Source: a virus. Taken from it: a stretch of DNA of 23,710 bases. The first letter of the stretch is position 1, and the number at the start of each line of letters is the position of its first letter. Positions 1 to 7,358 of the stretch are shown piece after piece. Position numbers and translations under genes: made by a program. The stretch lies in IMG/VR virus record IMGVR_UViG_3300025759_000704, positions 1-23,710 of that record; one strand, written 5' to 3'. The notes under the pieces are model-generated. The model worked only from the letters and a program-made list of their open reading frames with translations. It did no database searches and had not been told where the DNA came from.

Positions 1-402
1 GTATTGCTTCCCGTCTGACCCGATAAACTCGAACCCGGTCGACGCCCTCCATCCGTCTTGAGGACGGGTGACGTTGTGATCGTCGAGGTCAGTCTCCGAG
101 ACCGCAGTGTCTGGACGGAACGCGCTCCACTTCACACGGCCAACGACCGCGCTTTCTTTCCAGCATACCCATCCCTTCGAGATCGTTGGGGTCAGAAGGA
201 TGAACCCCTCCTCGGTGTCGAGGTCGTTGCGATCCTGCCCGAAGGTGAGGTCGCCGCTCTTGCCAGAAAAGTAGACGTAATCGACGCCACCCCCTCCGGT
301 CTTGTCTCCGTCGTCAAACGAGGACGCCAGCGACTTGCGCATGTCGTCGTCGAGCTTCAGGCTTGGCAGGCTTGCCGCTACTGTGGTCAAATCGGTCGTC
401 AT
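1..402 (-). CDS. Phage protein of unknown function, 3' end outside window
   Basis: This leftward reading frame stays open for 134 codons and runs off the left edge, so the C-terminus is missing. It starts at an ATG with a good ribosome binding site (AGGAG, about 8 nt upstream) and lies 14 nt after the stop of the nuclease gene, so it is the last visible gene of the leftward operon. The N-terminal 35 residues are polar and acidic. A glycine-rich stretch (TGGGG, residues 35-39) follows, and then beta-rich sequence with conserved-looking aromatics (GWVCWKE, VKWSAF, GWRASTGFEF). I do not recognise the family. Its position beside a nuclease and a helicase would suit a single-strand DNA-binding or recombination accessory protein, but this is inference from context only. 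Confidence 0.8.
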   Translation of the reverse strand, partial: MTTDLTTVAASLPSLKLDDDMRKSLASSFDDGDKTGGGGVDYVYFSGKSGDLTFGQDRNDLDTEEGFILLTPTISKGWVCWKESAVVGRVKWSAFRPDTAVSETDLDDHNVTRPQDGWRASTGFEFIGSDGKQY

Positions 403-416
403 GTCTTGTTACTCCT

Positions 417-1439
417 TTAGAGCTTACGAGGTTTAATGGTGAGCACCTCGGACGGTGCTCCCCGGTACGGTTCGAGATCGACGTCAGGGCACTCTGCCTT
501 GACGACCTTCGCATAGGAGACGCTTCCGGCTCTCGTCGAGAGCGTCACTTGATTGCCGTCGACTTCGAGGTCGGCAACCTGTTCTCTTTTCAGGAGAGCC
601 TTGATCTGCTCCCCTGCCTGATCTTGTGCGGCCTTGGCGGCCGCGATCTTTTCCTTGGCCTCGACGTATGCGGAGACCTGTGTCGTGATGTCACCGGCAG
701 CGGCTCTCCCCTGCCCGGTGCTTGTCCCTGCCCCATCAACACCGCAGACGCCGTTAAAGTTGCAGCGTTGTTTACACTCCGCCTTGAACGGTGTCTCGAC
801 GCCCTCACGGGGCAGGGCGCTCGGGTCGGTGGCGTTCCGAAGGCGTCGGGAGCGAGCTTGCAGCTTGTCGACGGCAGCGTCTGCACGGCGAACCGGGAAC
901 TCTAGGATCGTGTCGAAGTCTGAGCAGTTGATGTAGATCAACTTGCCGAACTTGATCGGCGCACCGAGCATCTCGGGAAGGTCGGCCTTGGCCTCGTCGA
1001 GCATCGCCATGCCTATTTGAAGCTGCATGACGTGCTCGGGCTTCGGCAGCTTCGAGGTGTTGGTGCGAGGGTCGATCGACTTGAACTCGACACCGATCCA
1101 ACCGTCGTCGTTATCTATATCCCAAACGAGACCATCTGGCGTGCAGCTCAGACCGCGCTCGTCGTCACGCAGACCGACCTGATCCTCCCCGGTGAAACAC
1201 ATAGGGACGTTGGCAGCCCGAAGGCGATCGACCATGTAATTTTCTGCGTGCGATCCCCGGCGGGCGAAGCCCCAGTTCTGAGGGCCGTCCTCGGCTGCAC
1301 CGTTGCGGCTATACCATTGCTTGCGGATACAGGTGAGGGCCTCGGAGGCGTTGAGATACTTCGCACGCTCCTCCGGGTCGAACGTCTTGCGGGCGTCGAC
1401 GACGTCGGCACCTCTGAGTATGGCGGCTTTGATGTTCAT
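417..1439 (-). CDS. Cas4/RecB-like PD-(D/E)XK exonuclease with probable Fe-S cluster
   Basis: A 340-residue nuclease of the PD-(D/E)XK fold, related to phage YqaJ/RecB-type and Cas4-type exonucleases that resect DNA ends for recombination. Visible motifs in order are Cys37 in a CxRKxWY context, a helical motif near H64/E65, TPDG with D102, VEFKS with E118 and K120, and the downstream HVMQLQIG helix. Cys222, Cys226 and Cys232 follow (Cx3Cx5C). One early cysteine plus three late ones is the arrangement that holds a 4Fe-4S cluster in Cas4 and AddB nucleases. Residues 250-340 form a charged coiled coil and a small beta region, as in phage recombination nucleases. The start was chosen at the ATG that overlaps the helicase stop (TAATG) and has a GAAGGGAAAG ribosome site; a longer in-frame extension lies inside the helicase gene. 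It is co-transcribed with the helicase. Confidence 0.85.
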   Translation of the reverse strand: MNIKAAILRGADVVDARKTFDPEERAKYLNASEALTCIRKQWYSRNGAAEDGPQNWGFARRGSHAENYMVDRLRAANVPMCFTGEDQVGLRDDERGLSCTPDGLVWDIDNDDGWIGVEFKSIDPRTNTSKLPKPEHVMQLQIGMAMLDEAKADLPEMLGAPIKFGKLIYINCSDFDTILEFPVRRADAAVDKLQARSRRLRNATDPSALPREGVETPFKAECKQRCNFNGVCGVDGAGTSTGQGRAAAGDITTQVSAYVEAKEKIAAAKAAQDQAGEQIKALLKREQVADLEVDGNQVTLSTRAGSVSYAKVVKAECPDVDLEPYRGAPSEVLTIKPRKL

Positions 1440-2749
1440 TATTCTTTCCCTTCTGTTGCATTGCCGAAGACCGCATGAGAACGGCGCTTGGCTTCTGATA
1501 TACGGCGCACGGCCTTGTTGAGCTTGTTGTCGACGAACAGGGTGTCGACGTGAACCGGGCGCTCCTGCCCCATCCGGTGCAATCTGGCGTATAGCTGCGA
1601 CATCACTGATGGGCTCCAATCTTCCTCCACGACGACAATGTTATTCCCACCGCGCTGCATGTTCAGCGACACGCCCATCGCGCCGATCTGACCGACAACG
1701 AAGTCGAGCTTGCCGTCGTTCCAATCCTCGACCGTCTGCTCCTTGGCCTTCGCGCTGACGTGGCCGTCAATGATGTGTCCGGTATGACCTTTCGACCGCA
1801 GTGCTTCGGCAAGGGTCTCGATCACCTCGGTGTGCCACGCGCCAACGACGACAGGCAGACCGCTCTCGATCCGATCGGAGATGTAGACGACGGCCTCGGC
1901 AACCATAGACAGCCCCATCTCGCGGCGGATCGTTGCGAGGTGCTCGGTGTTGGCAGACATCTCGCGCTCGATCTGAGACGACGACATCGCGTCGAGTGCG
2001 GCGATCGGGAACGACGGCTCGATCTCAAGGCGGGTGTGCGTGAGCGGAGGCATATCCTCCCAGACGTCCTCAAGCGTGCGGCGGGTCGCGACTGTCGACA
2101 TGATCTCGCCGAGCTTCCTCTCGTTTGTCGAGCCTACGGTGACCGGCTTCGAGAAGCGTTGCCCGGGGTATTTCTTCATCTGCACGACACAGAATTGAAG
2201 GTTGAAGCGGTCAATGTTTAGGCCGCCAATCTCCGCCTTCACGGCATCAGGTGCAGCCCGGAAGAGGAAGGGGATCGCGTCGTCGTTCCACCGGACGACA
2301 GGCGTGCCAGTGAGAAACCAAGCGTGGTCAAAAGCGGTGACGATCCCACCGCGTCCAAGGATCGCCTTCGTGCGCTGTGTTTTGGTCGACTTGAGGGCGT
2401 GGCTCTCGTCACAGATCAAAACGGATTTTGTGCCCTCGACCCATGCAGCAATCTCCTTGGCTCGGCGGGTCGCGATTACATATGAGAGGACGATCACACC
2501 GGACAGAGGCAGAGGCGTGTCGCCAGTGGAGATGATGGAGGCGTCGAGGCCGAGCCAATCAGAGGAGACGTCGCGCCACATAGGCAGGGCGATCGGCGGG
2601 GCGATGATGACGACGGCGTTCGCGCCTACGAGCTTGGCGGCTTCGAGGGCGGTCAGGGATTTTCCCGATCCCATTGCATTGAAGCAACCGGCAATCTGGC
2701 GATCAGCGAGAAACTGAGCGTCCTCGATCTGGTGGGGCATAAGTTGCAT
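1439..2749 (-). CDS. SNF2-type SF2 DNA helicase/translocase
   Basis: A 436-residue superfamily 2 ATPase of the compact SNF2 type found in phage replication modules. It begins with a Q-motif-like MPHQ. Walker A is AMGSGKS (residues 25-31), motif II is DESH (114-117), motif III is TGTP (147-150), and the C-terminal RecA-like lobe has the SNF2 motif VI in LHRMGQ (390-395). The length covers both helicase lobes and little else. The protein probably remodels or unwinds DNA at forks or recombination intermediates, working with the nuclease encoded directly downstream (1-nt stop/start overlap). The ATG used here has AAGGA about 9 nt upstream; an upstream in-frame ATG would add 24 residues but would run through the putative promoter. 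No motif looks damaged. Confidence 0.9.
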   Translation of the reverse strand: MQLMPHQIEDAQFLADRQIAGCFNAMGSGKSLTALEAAKLVGANAVVIIAPPIALPMWRDVSSDWLGLDASIISTGDTPLPLSGVIVLSYVIATRRAKEIAAWVEGTKSVLICDESHALKSTKTQRTKAILGRGGIVTAFDHAWFLTGTPVVRWNDDAIPFLFRAAPDAVKAEIGGLNIDRFNLQFCVVQMKKYPGQRFSKPVTVGSTNERKLGEIMSTVATRRTLEDVWEDMPPLTHTRLEIEPSFPIAALDAMSSSQIEREMSANTEHLATIRREMGLSMVAEAVVYISDRIESGLPVVVGAWHTEVIETLAEALRSKGHTGHIIDGHVSAKAKEQTVEDWNDGKLDFVVGQIGAMGVSLNMQRGGNNIVVVEEDWSPSVMSQLYARLHRMGQERPVHVDTLFVDNKLNKAVRRISEAKRRSHAVFGNATEGKE

Positions 2750-2791
2750 GTCGTTTGGTTCCTTACAGTTTACAGAGTTACGTCGAGGTGC

Positions 2792-2821
2792 AGGATAAGC
2801 GCATAGTGTCGAAGGGGTCAA
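2792..2821 (-). promoter_or_regulatory. Putative leftward sigma70-type promoter for helicase-nuclease genes
   Basis: On the minus strand, TTGACC (2821-2816) is followed after 18 nt by TATCCT (2797-2792). The bases around the -10 read GCGCTTATCCT, which matches the -10 region of the other leftward promoter at 3487-3514 except for one base. It lies in the 102-bp gap between the OB-fold-like gene and the helicase gene. Confidence 0.5.
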
Positions 2822-2842
2822 GGGGCAGATTTCTCCGCCCCT
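2821..2842 (-). terminator. Short GC-rich stem-loop, weak terminator candidate
   Basis: AGGGGC (2821-2826) pairs with GCCCCT (2837-2842) around a 10-nt loop, just after the stop of the OB-fold-like gene and immediately before the -35 of the internal promoter. No T-tract follows on either strand, so it may attenuate or stabilise the transcript rather than end it. Confidence 0.35.
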
Positions 2843-2851
2843 CGTTCTTAC

Positions 2852-3442
2852 TCACTCCGAGATCAACCAATCGTGCGCTGTCTCCGCGCTATCCGCATAA
2901 TAGTGATACATAATTTCTCCGTTTCTCACCACCTGAGTGACAACTATATCGCACAGCTCACCGCTATGGGAGGCTGCATTAAGGCTGCGTCGAATGAGCG
3001 TCTTCTCGTCTGAGGTGGTCGCTCGAAACACGAGAAACAGGTCTTCATCCGTCAAGGGGGCCTCGGCTGCGATGACGTGATCGACGACGTCCTTGGCAGT
3101 GAATGGGCGACCCTCGTCCTCGTCGTCGTCCTCAACAATAAACTTCAGGTGACTGAAAAGGCTTGGATCAGTGCACTGAAGCTCTGTCTTGCCGTGACCA
3201 GCGTCGACCTTCATCAACTTCTCTGGAGGGATGGGACCGACGGCAGCCCAAGGCGATCGCCCTGTCGGGTCTGTTTTATTCGGGAGGACGAACACCTCCA
3301 GAATGTCGCCAGCGACGGCAGCGTCTGGTATCACGCGAGGCGGTAGAAAGACGCCCTCGCCTTCTTTGTCGCCACTTCCGACGATATAGCCAAAGCCTGT
3401 GCGGTTCTCGATGATGTTGGAAACGTAGGTTTCTACTAGCAT
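2852..3442 (-). CDS. OB-fold/cold-shock-like protein, unknown function
   Basis: A 196-residue soluble protein, first gene of the leftward operon, starting 38 nt or so after a strong promoter and preceded by CGGAG. Residues 8-70 look like a small beta-barrel of the cold-shock or S1 kind (NRTGFGYIVG, EGVFLPPRV, then a GDILEVFVLP strand), a fold that binds single-stranded nucleic acid. A very acidic linker (EDDDEDEG, about 104-111) follows. The C-terminal 80 residues are predicted helix-helix-strand and could be a winged-helix domain, with the segment LTDEDLFLVFRATTSDEKTL resembling helix pairs of such domains. I infer a nucleic-acid-binding early protein, possibly regulatory or a replication accessory. 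The exact family is not recognised, and the OB-fold assignment rests on pattern only. Confidence 0.75.
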   Translation of the reverse strand: MLVETYVSNIIENRTGFGYIVGSGDKEGEGVFLPPRVIPDAAVAGDILEVFVLPNKTDPTGRSPWAAVGPIPPEKLMKVDAGHGKTELQCTDPSLFSHLKFIVEDDDEDEGRPFTAKDVVDHVIAAEAPLTDEDLFLVFRATTSDEKTLIRRSLNAASHSGELCDIVVTQVVRNGEIMYHYYADSAETAHDWLISE

Positions 3443-3486
3443 GTTAGTTCTCCGGTTGGGTTAGCCGCGTTCTTGCGGTGCCACAG

Positions 3487-3514
3487 AGAATAAGCGCTGT
3501 TTCTCGACTGTCAA
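3487..3514 (-). promoter_or_regulatory. Leftward early promoter
   Basis: On the minus strand, a perfect TTGACA (3514-3509) is followed after 16 nt by TATTCT (3492-3487), inside the string GCGCTTATTCT. Transcription would begin near 3480, about 38 nt before the first leftward gene. Confidence 0.6.
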
Positions 3515-3539
3515 GGCAATGAGGTGAAACTATTTTAGG

Positions 3540-3568
3540 TCGACATGCTTGGCCGCCAATCCTATAAA
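3540..3568 (+). promoter_or_regulatory. Rightward early promoter for the replication genes
   Basis: TCGACA (3540-3545) and TATAAA (3563-3568) are separated by 17 nt, a close match to the sigma70 consensus. Transcription would start near 3575, leaving a leader of about 120 nt before the primase gene. Its -35 lies 26 bp from the -35 of the leftward promoter, so the two diverge from one compact control region. Confidence 0.6.
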
Positions 3569-3575
3569 CGGAAAA

Positions 3576-3673
3576 GGGCCGCCAATGATGGCGACCCTCC
3601 TAAAGTTCCCGGCAAGGAACACCCACAGCCCAGAAAGGCCACAAGCGTTTAACACCAACGGTCTGAAAAGACC
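3576..3673 (+). promoter_or_regulatory. Structured 5' leader with three hairpins
   Basis: Three stem-loops lie one after another in the primase leader. The first (3576-3597) pairs GGGnnGCC with GGCnnCCC around AATGAT. The second (3605-3620) pairs GTTCC with GGAAC around six bases. The third (3660-3673) pairs GGTCT with AGACC around a GAAA tetraloop. The ribosome site AAGGA (3683-3687) follows directly. This could protect the messenger, control translation or bind a regulator; no known riboswitch class was recognised. Confidence 0.45.
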
Positions 3674-3693
3674 CCAAGCATTAAGGACTTTCT

Positions 3694-5976
3694 ATGTCTA
3701 AACTTCTTATCACGCAAGCCAAAACCCTTGCGGAGTACGACCCCCCGATCTTCATGCTGCCGGTGCGCCTTAGATTAAACGACGGAAAACTCGACAAGGT
3801 GCCAACCTTGAGTTGGAAGGAGCCGGTGCCATTTCGTGAGCTTCTGCGATCGCTCAAGGGCACGAACGCCCTCGGGATCGACCTTGGGAAGTCTGGCCTC
3901 GTGACGCTGGACGTCGACAGTTACAAAGATGAGTGTAATTTCGACGCCTTCATCGAGGAGCATGACCTTGAGATACCCTACACTTGGAAGATCAAAAGTG
4001 GGTCGGGCGGGACGCACTACATCTTCGCGAACCCTAACGATCTGCGGTTCCGGGGGAAGATACCGGGCGTAGAGGCCGTCGACATCAAGGCGCACGGCGG
4101 TTACTCGGTCGCGCCTCCGTCGAAGCTCAAGGACCGCGTCTATGAATGGATCGTCGGACCAGACGAGCTTGAGGAAGGGCCTGCGATGGTGCCGCAGTGG
4201 CTCTTCGAGTGGGCGGGCAAGGACGGGACAGCCGGGGACATGGGAGAGAACCTGCGATTGAAGGCAGCGGCTCGCGACTTCCAAGAAAACATAGAGGTGC
4301 TCGACCAGCTCGCGGCGGCTCCGAACAATCTTGACGACCGCGAGGAGTGGCTGAAGATCGCCTTCGGTCTGTTCTTCGAGTTTCAGGATACGCCAGAGGA
4401 GGGCAGAGCTCGCGACGTGTTCCTGTCATGGTCGGCGAAGTGGGACGACAGCGAGAAGGCGGTCGAGAATGCGGTGACGACTTGGGACAGCCTGCCTCGG
4501 ATCGCGGAGCTTACGACGGACAACCCGGCGACGATCGCGTCGGTGGTGCGATACCTGCAAGAGAACCCAACACCTAAGACAGAGGAAGAGATCGCCGAGA
4601 TCAAGGAGACGGTGGCGGAGCTCACCAAGAAGAAGGTCGACAGAACCGACTTCCTCTATGATTTCTCTAGGATCGCTACCATCCCACCGCGACAGTGGGT
4701 TCATGGAACGGACGCGCTCAAGGGAGAGGTAACTATGGTCGCGGCACCGGGCGGGGTCGGTAAGTCGTCGACGGTGCTGGTCATGTCGCTTGCGATGGCG
4801 ACAGGTAAGTCGCTTCTTGGGCGTGAGACATACGGCACGCGAAAGGTGATGCTGTGGTCTGGCGAGGACGGCAGGACCGAGATCGACCGCCGAATTATGG
4901 CGGCGATGAAGCACTACAAGCTGACACCAAAAGACATAGGCGATCGGCTGCATGTCGTGACGCACGACGACCTTCCTCTGAACATGGTGCGAGAGGTAAA
5001 AGATCAGCAGGGCGACCGCAGGACCGAGATTAACTCGACAGACGTCGACTACCTGATCGAGTACATGCGAGAACATAAGATCGAGGTTGCGTCGTTTGAT
5101 CCTCTCGTAAGCGTTCATCAGACTGATGAGAACAGCAACACAGACGCGACGATCGTGACAGAGGCGTTCAAGAAGGTAGCGTCTCAGGCAGACGCGGCGA
5201 TCGTCCTCGTCCATCACGTCAGTAAAGGGGCGCTTCGGGACGACAGCAAAGGGGACGCAGCGGACGCGGCCAGAGGCGCGACGGCATGGGTCAATGCTTC
5301 CCGGGTAACGCTTGCACTTAGGCAGATGAGCGCAGCAGAGGCGTCGGCGTACAGGGTGACAAATGTTTACGACTACGCGGAGATCGTCGAGGCCAAGGCG
5401 AACGCCAGTGCACGGCACCTCGGCGGCAAGAGGTACATCGAGAAGGTCTCGGTGAATATCGGGAACGGGGACGCGATCTATATCGCAGGCGACGACGTCG
5501 GTGTCGTCGTCCCGTGGTCCCCAAACGGGGACATGCAGCTCGCTCTAGCGGAGAAGCTGATCTCGATCATGCACATCGTAAACGCGCAGCATGAGCTCTA
5601 TGACGACACAGGTGCGGGGTACATATTCCGCAACGAACAGAACGCACATTGGGCCGGTTACGGAGTGGCGCAGGCGCTCGGGCTGCCTATTGGAGAGGAG
5701 AGCTCTCAGACAAAACGGTCGAACGAAGAGAACCACAATCGCACCTTGATCCGGGCCTATTTCTCGAAGCTGATCGAAGAGAGTTATATGATCTGGGAGG
5801 ACAGAAACAAGCCTTCAGACCGTCACCCAGCCCCTGCTTATGTCGTGCTAAATGACGGGCTATTTGACCTGAAAGCACAGATCGGAGAGCTCAAGAAGCA
5901 GCCGAAAAAAGGTGCGGCACCTAGCGGCACCCAGACCCCAAAATGCGGGACTAAACCCACTTCAGGTGCCGCATAG
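3694..5976 (+). CDS. Bifunctional primase-polymerase / RepA-like hexameric helicase
   Basis: A 760-residue replication protein that should prime and unwind phage DNA. Residues 20-170 are a prim-pol domain: VTLDVD supplies the acidic pair D73/D75, SGSGGTH (102-108) the nucleotide-binding histidine, and VDIKAHGGY with APPS (129-142) the last motif. Residues 200-290 resemble a PriCT linker (REEWLKIAFGL). The helicase domain begins near 335, with Walker A APGGVGKSS (352-360), Walker B ending in SFDP (D469), the sensor LVHHVSKG (505-512) and RGATAWVNASR (528-538), typical of RepA-type AAA ATPases. The last 150 residues are helical with a basic tail. The ATG follows AAGGA at 6 nt. It is the first gene after the rightward promoter, and its final codons overlap the first repeats of the putative origin. 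Confidence 0.92.
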   Translation: MSKLLITQAKTLAEYDPPIFMLPVRLRLNDGKLDKVPTLSWKEPVPFRELLRSLKGTNALGIDLGKSGLVTLDVDSYKDECNFDAFIEEHDLEIPYTWKIKSGSGGTHYIFANPNDLRFRGKIPGVEAVDIKAHGGYSVAPPSKLKDRVYEWIVGPDELEEGPAMVPQWLFEWAGKDGTAGDMGENLRLKAAARDFQENIEVLDQLAAAPNNLDDREEWLKIAFGLFFEFQDTPEEGRARDVFLSWSAKWDDSEKAVENAVTTWDSLPRIAELTTDNPATIASVVRYLQENPTPKTEEEIAEIKETVAELTKKKVDRTDFLYDFSRIATIPPRQWVHGTDALKGEVTMVAAPGGVGKSSTVLVMSLAMATGKSLLGRETYGTRKVMLWSGEDGRTEIDRRIMAAMKHYKLTPKDIGDRLHVVTHDDLPLNMVREVKDQQGDRRTEINSTDVDYLIEYMREHKIEVASFDPLVSVHQTDENSNTDATIVTEAFKKVASQADAAIVLVHHVSKGALRDDSKGDAADAARGATAWVNASRVTLALRQMSAAEASAYRVTNVYDYAEIVEAKANASARHLGGKRYIEKVSVNIGNGDAIYIAGDDVGVVVPWSPNGDMQLALAEKLISIMHIVNAQHELYDDTGAGYIFRNEQNAHWAGYGVAQALGLPIGEESSQTKRSNEENHNRTLIRAYFSKLIEESYMIWEDRNKPSDRHPAPAYVVLNDGLFDLKAQIGELKKQPKKGAAPSGTQTPKCGTKPTSGAA

Positions 5977-6125
5977 TGCCGCGCCTTTTTTCAGCTAAGT
6001 CGTTGAAATACAACGATCGGACTTGCGGCACTGCGGTAGTAGCGCGGGACATTTTTGTAGGCTGGTGCCGCAGGCTTTTGTTCAACAAGTTCAAGGGGTT
6101 ATCCGTTTTGCGGGAGTGCGGGACT
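5913..6125 (+). repeat. Iteron-like TGCGGSAC repeat cluster, candidate replication origin
   Basis: The octamer TGCGG(C/G)AC or a one-base variant recurs about ten times in 212 bp. Direct copies start at 5913, 5923, 5944, 6024, 6043, 6109 and 6117. Inverted copies (GTGCCGCA or GTGCCGCG) start at 5966, 5976 and 6065, and a partial copy is at 6032. Several neighbouring copies are 10 or 19-22 bp apart, close to whole turns of the helix. The cluster spans the end of the primase gene and the following non-coding gap and uses different reading frames, so it is a DNA-level repeat and not a protein repeat. Position and form suit binding sites for the primase/helicase or another initiator. Confidence 0.6.
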
Positions 6126-6130
6126 AGCTG

Positions 6131-6173
6131 CCCCTCTTACAGAGGGGGACGTCGCCAACAGCGCGACGTCCCC
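6131..6173 (+). other. Two overlapping, mutually exclusive hairpins
   Basis: CCCCTCT (6131-6137) pairs with AGAGGGG (6141-6147) around TAC. The second, stronger stem is 11 bp: GGGGACGTCGC (6145-6155) pairs with GCGACGTCCCC (6163-6173) around seven bases. Bases 6145-6147 belong to both, so only one can form fully. An AT-rich stretch (AAAAGATATTTATA, 6178-6191) follows. This may be an RNA switch or attenuator before the helicase gene, or a structural part of the origin. There is no T-tract, so a plain terminator is less likely. Confidence 0.5.
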
Positions 6174-6241
6174 ATGCAAAAGATATTTATACGCGCCGAT
6201 CGCCGTGCAATCGTCGCGATCCAACCACGGGAGAGAATGGG

Positions 6242-7354
6242 ATGGAATTGACACCACAGCAGACGAGAGCCCTCGACTTGGTGCTTGCCGGTCGAAGCGG
6301 CACGCAGATCGGTGGGTTCGCAGGGACAGGGAAGACGACGGTCTTGGCTGAAGCAGCGAGACGCGACCCGACGATCATCTTTGCAGCACCGACCAACAAG
6401 GCCGCGATGGTGATGCGGTCGAAGATGCCGAGGCACACGGATGTGAGGACGTTTCACAAGATCACGCAGAAGCCGGTGATCGACAACACAGGCAAGCTCG
6501 TGGGCTTCGAGCCCGCAGAGCGTCTCCGGCATGGGGCGAGGGTCGTGGTTGATGAAGCCTCGATGATCGGGCAAAGGACATGGGACGTCGGGAGCTACGC
6601 GCTCGAGTACGCTGACGTCGTCCTCGTCGGTGATCCGGCGCAGCTTCCTCCGGTGAACGACACGCCGATCTTCGGGGGCGTCTTCGATCTCGTGCTTACC
6701 GATATTCACCGGCAAGCACAGGGCAACCCGGTTCTTGATCTGGCGACCCGGATCAGGACGACCGCTAAGTTCAGCCCTGAGTGGCTTGACGAGTTTGGCA
6801 TCGAGCAGATCGACGGGGCAAAGCTCAAGCGCGATCGTGAGGCGCTCTCTGCGATCTGGCACGGAGAAGCTCAGTATCTGTGCTTTACCAATCTGGACCG
6901 GGTGAAGGCGAACCGCATGACCCGGGCGTCAATGGGAGACCACACGCCGACACCTGCCGAGCAAGATGTTTTGCTGTTCTACGGCAGAGACCACGCAGAT
7001 AGGTGGCACAACGGATCGACGGCGGTGATCGAGGACGTGGTCGAGAGCCTCAACGGAGCGCACAACGTCAGTGCTTTGATTGATGGGTCAGACTTCGCCG
7101 ACGAGATCACGCTTTACGAGCCGGTTCTTGATGCGTCGAACGTCGGGCAAGCCTACGAAGCCTTGCCAGAGGACACGAGGCACAACTTCGCAATGGCGTC
7201 CTATGGCTACGCAATGACCGTGCACAAGGCACAGGGCAGCGAATGGCCGACGGTTTACCTCAAGGGCAACAACAAGCCGAGAGGGTCGGACGGGGTCAAG
7301 TGGCTTTACACGGCGATCACCCGAGCGCAGGATAATTTGATATGGGTGGGGTAA
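6242..7354 (+). CDS. SF1 DNA helicase, RecD/Dda-like
   Basis: A 370-residue superfamily 1 helicase of the RecD2/Dda type, a size normal for phage versions. Walker A is GFAGTGKTT (25-33), motif Ia is AAPTNKAA (48-55), motif II is VVVDEAS (101-107), motif III is VGDPAQLPPV (129-138). Near the C-terminus the RecD-type motif TVHKAQGSEWP and motif VI LYTAITRAQDNLIWVG complete the second lobe. It should unwind DNA 5' to 3' in replication or recombination. Both lobes look intact. The ATG has GGGAGAG about 5 nt upstream. It is separated from the primase gene by the 265-bp origin-like gap and shares its direction, so it probably belongs to the same rightward unit. Confidence 0.9.
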   Translation: MELTPQQTRALDLVLAGRSGTQIGGFAGTGKTTVLAEAARRDPTIIFAAPTNKAAMVMRSKMPRHTDVRTFHKITQKPVIDNTGKLVGFEPAERLRHGARVVVDEASMIGQRTWDVGSYALEYADVVLVGDPAQLPPVNDTPIFGGVFDLVLTDIHRQAQGNPVLDLATRIRTTAKFSPEWLDEFGIEQIDGAKLKRDREALSAIWHGEAQYLCFTNLDRVKANRMTRASMGDHTPTPAEQDVLLFYGRDHADRWHNGSTAVIEDVVESLNGAHNVSALIDGSDFADEITLYEPVLDASNVGQAYEALPEDTRHNFAMASYGYAMTVHKAQGSEWPTVYLKGNNKPRGSDGVKWLYTAITRAQDNLIWVG

Positions 7355-7358
7355 GAAA

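Noticed and set aside
1440-1619. N-terminal extension of the nuclease by 60 residues
   Set aside because: It lies inside the helicase gene. The start at 1439 has a ribosome site and a stop/start overlap.
3241-3260. GCGATCGC, the HIP1 palindrome of cyanobacteria
   Set aside because: I noticed only this single copy near 3254; GATC-containing words are common but this octamer is not enriched, so a cyanobacterial host is not supported.
4426-5418. A 330-codon leftward open frame inside the primase-helicase gene
   Set aside because: It is antisense to a gene with complete domain motifs, and its composition (Arg-, His- and Leu-rich) is that of a mirror frame in GC-rich DNA.
5976-6251. A 91-codon rightward frame starting with GTG at the primase stop
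   Set aside because: It runs through the repeat cluster and both hairpins, has no ribosome site apart from coupling, overlaps the helicase start and shows no protein-like pattern. Its repeated Cys-Gly-Thr triplets come from the DNA repeats.
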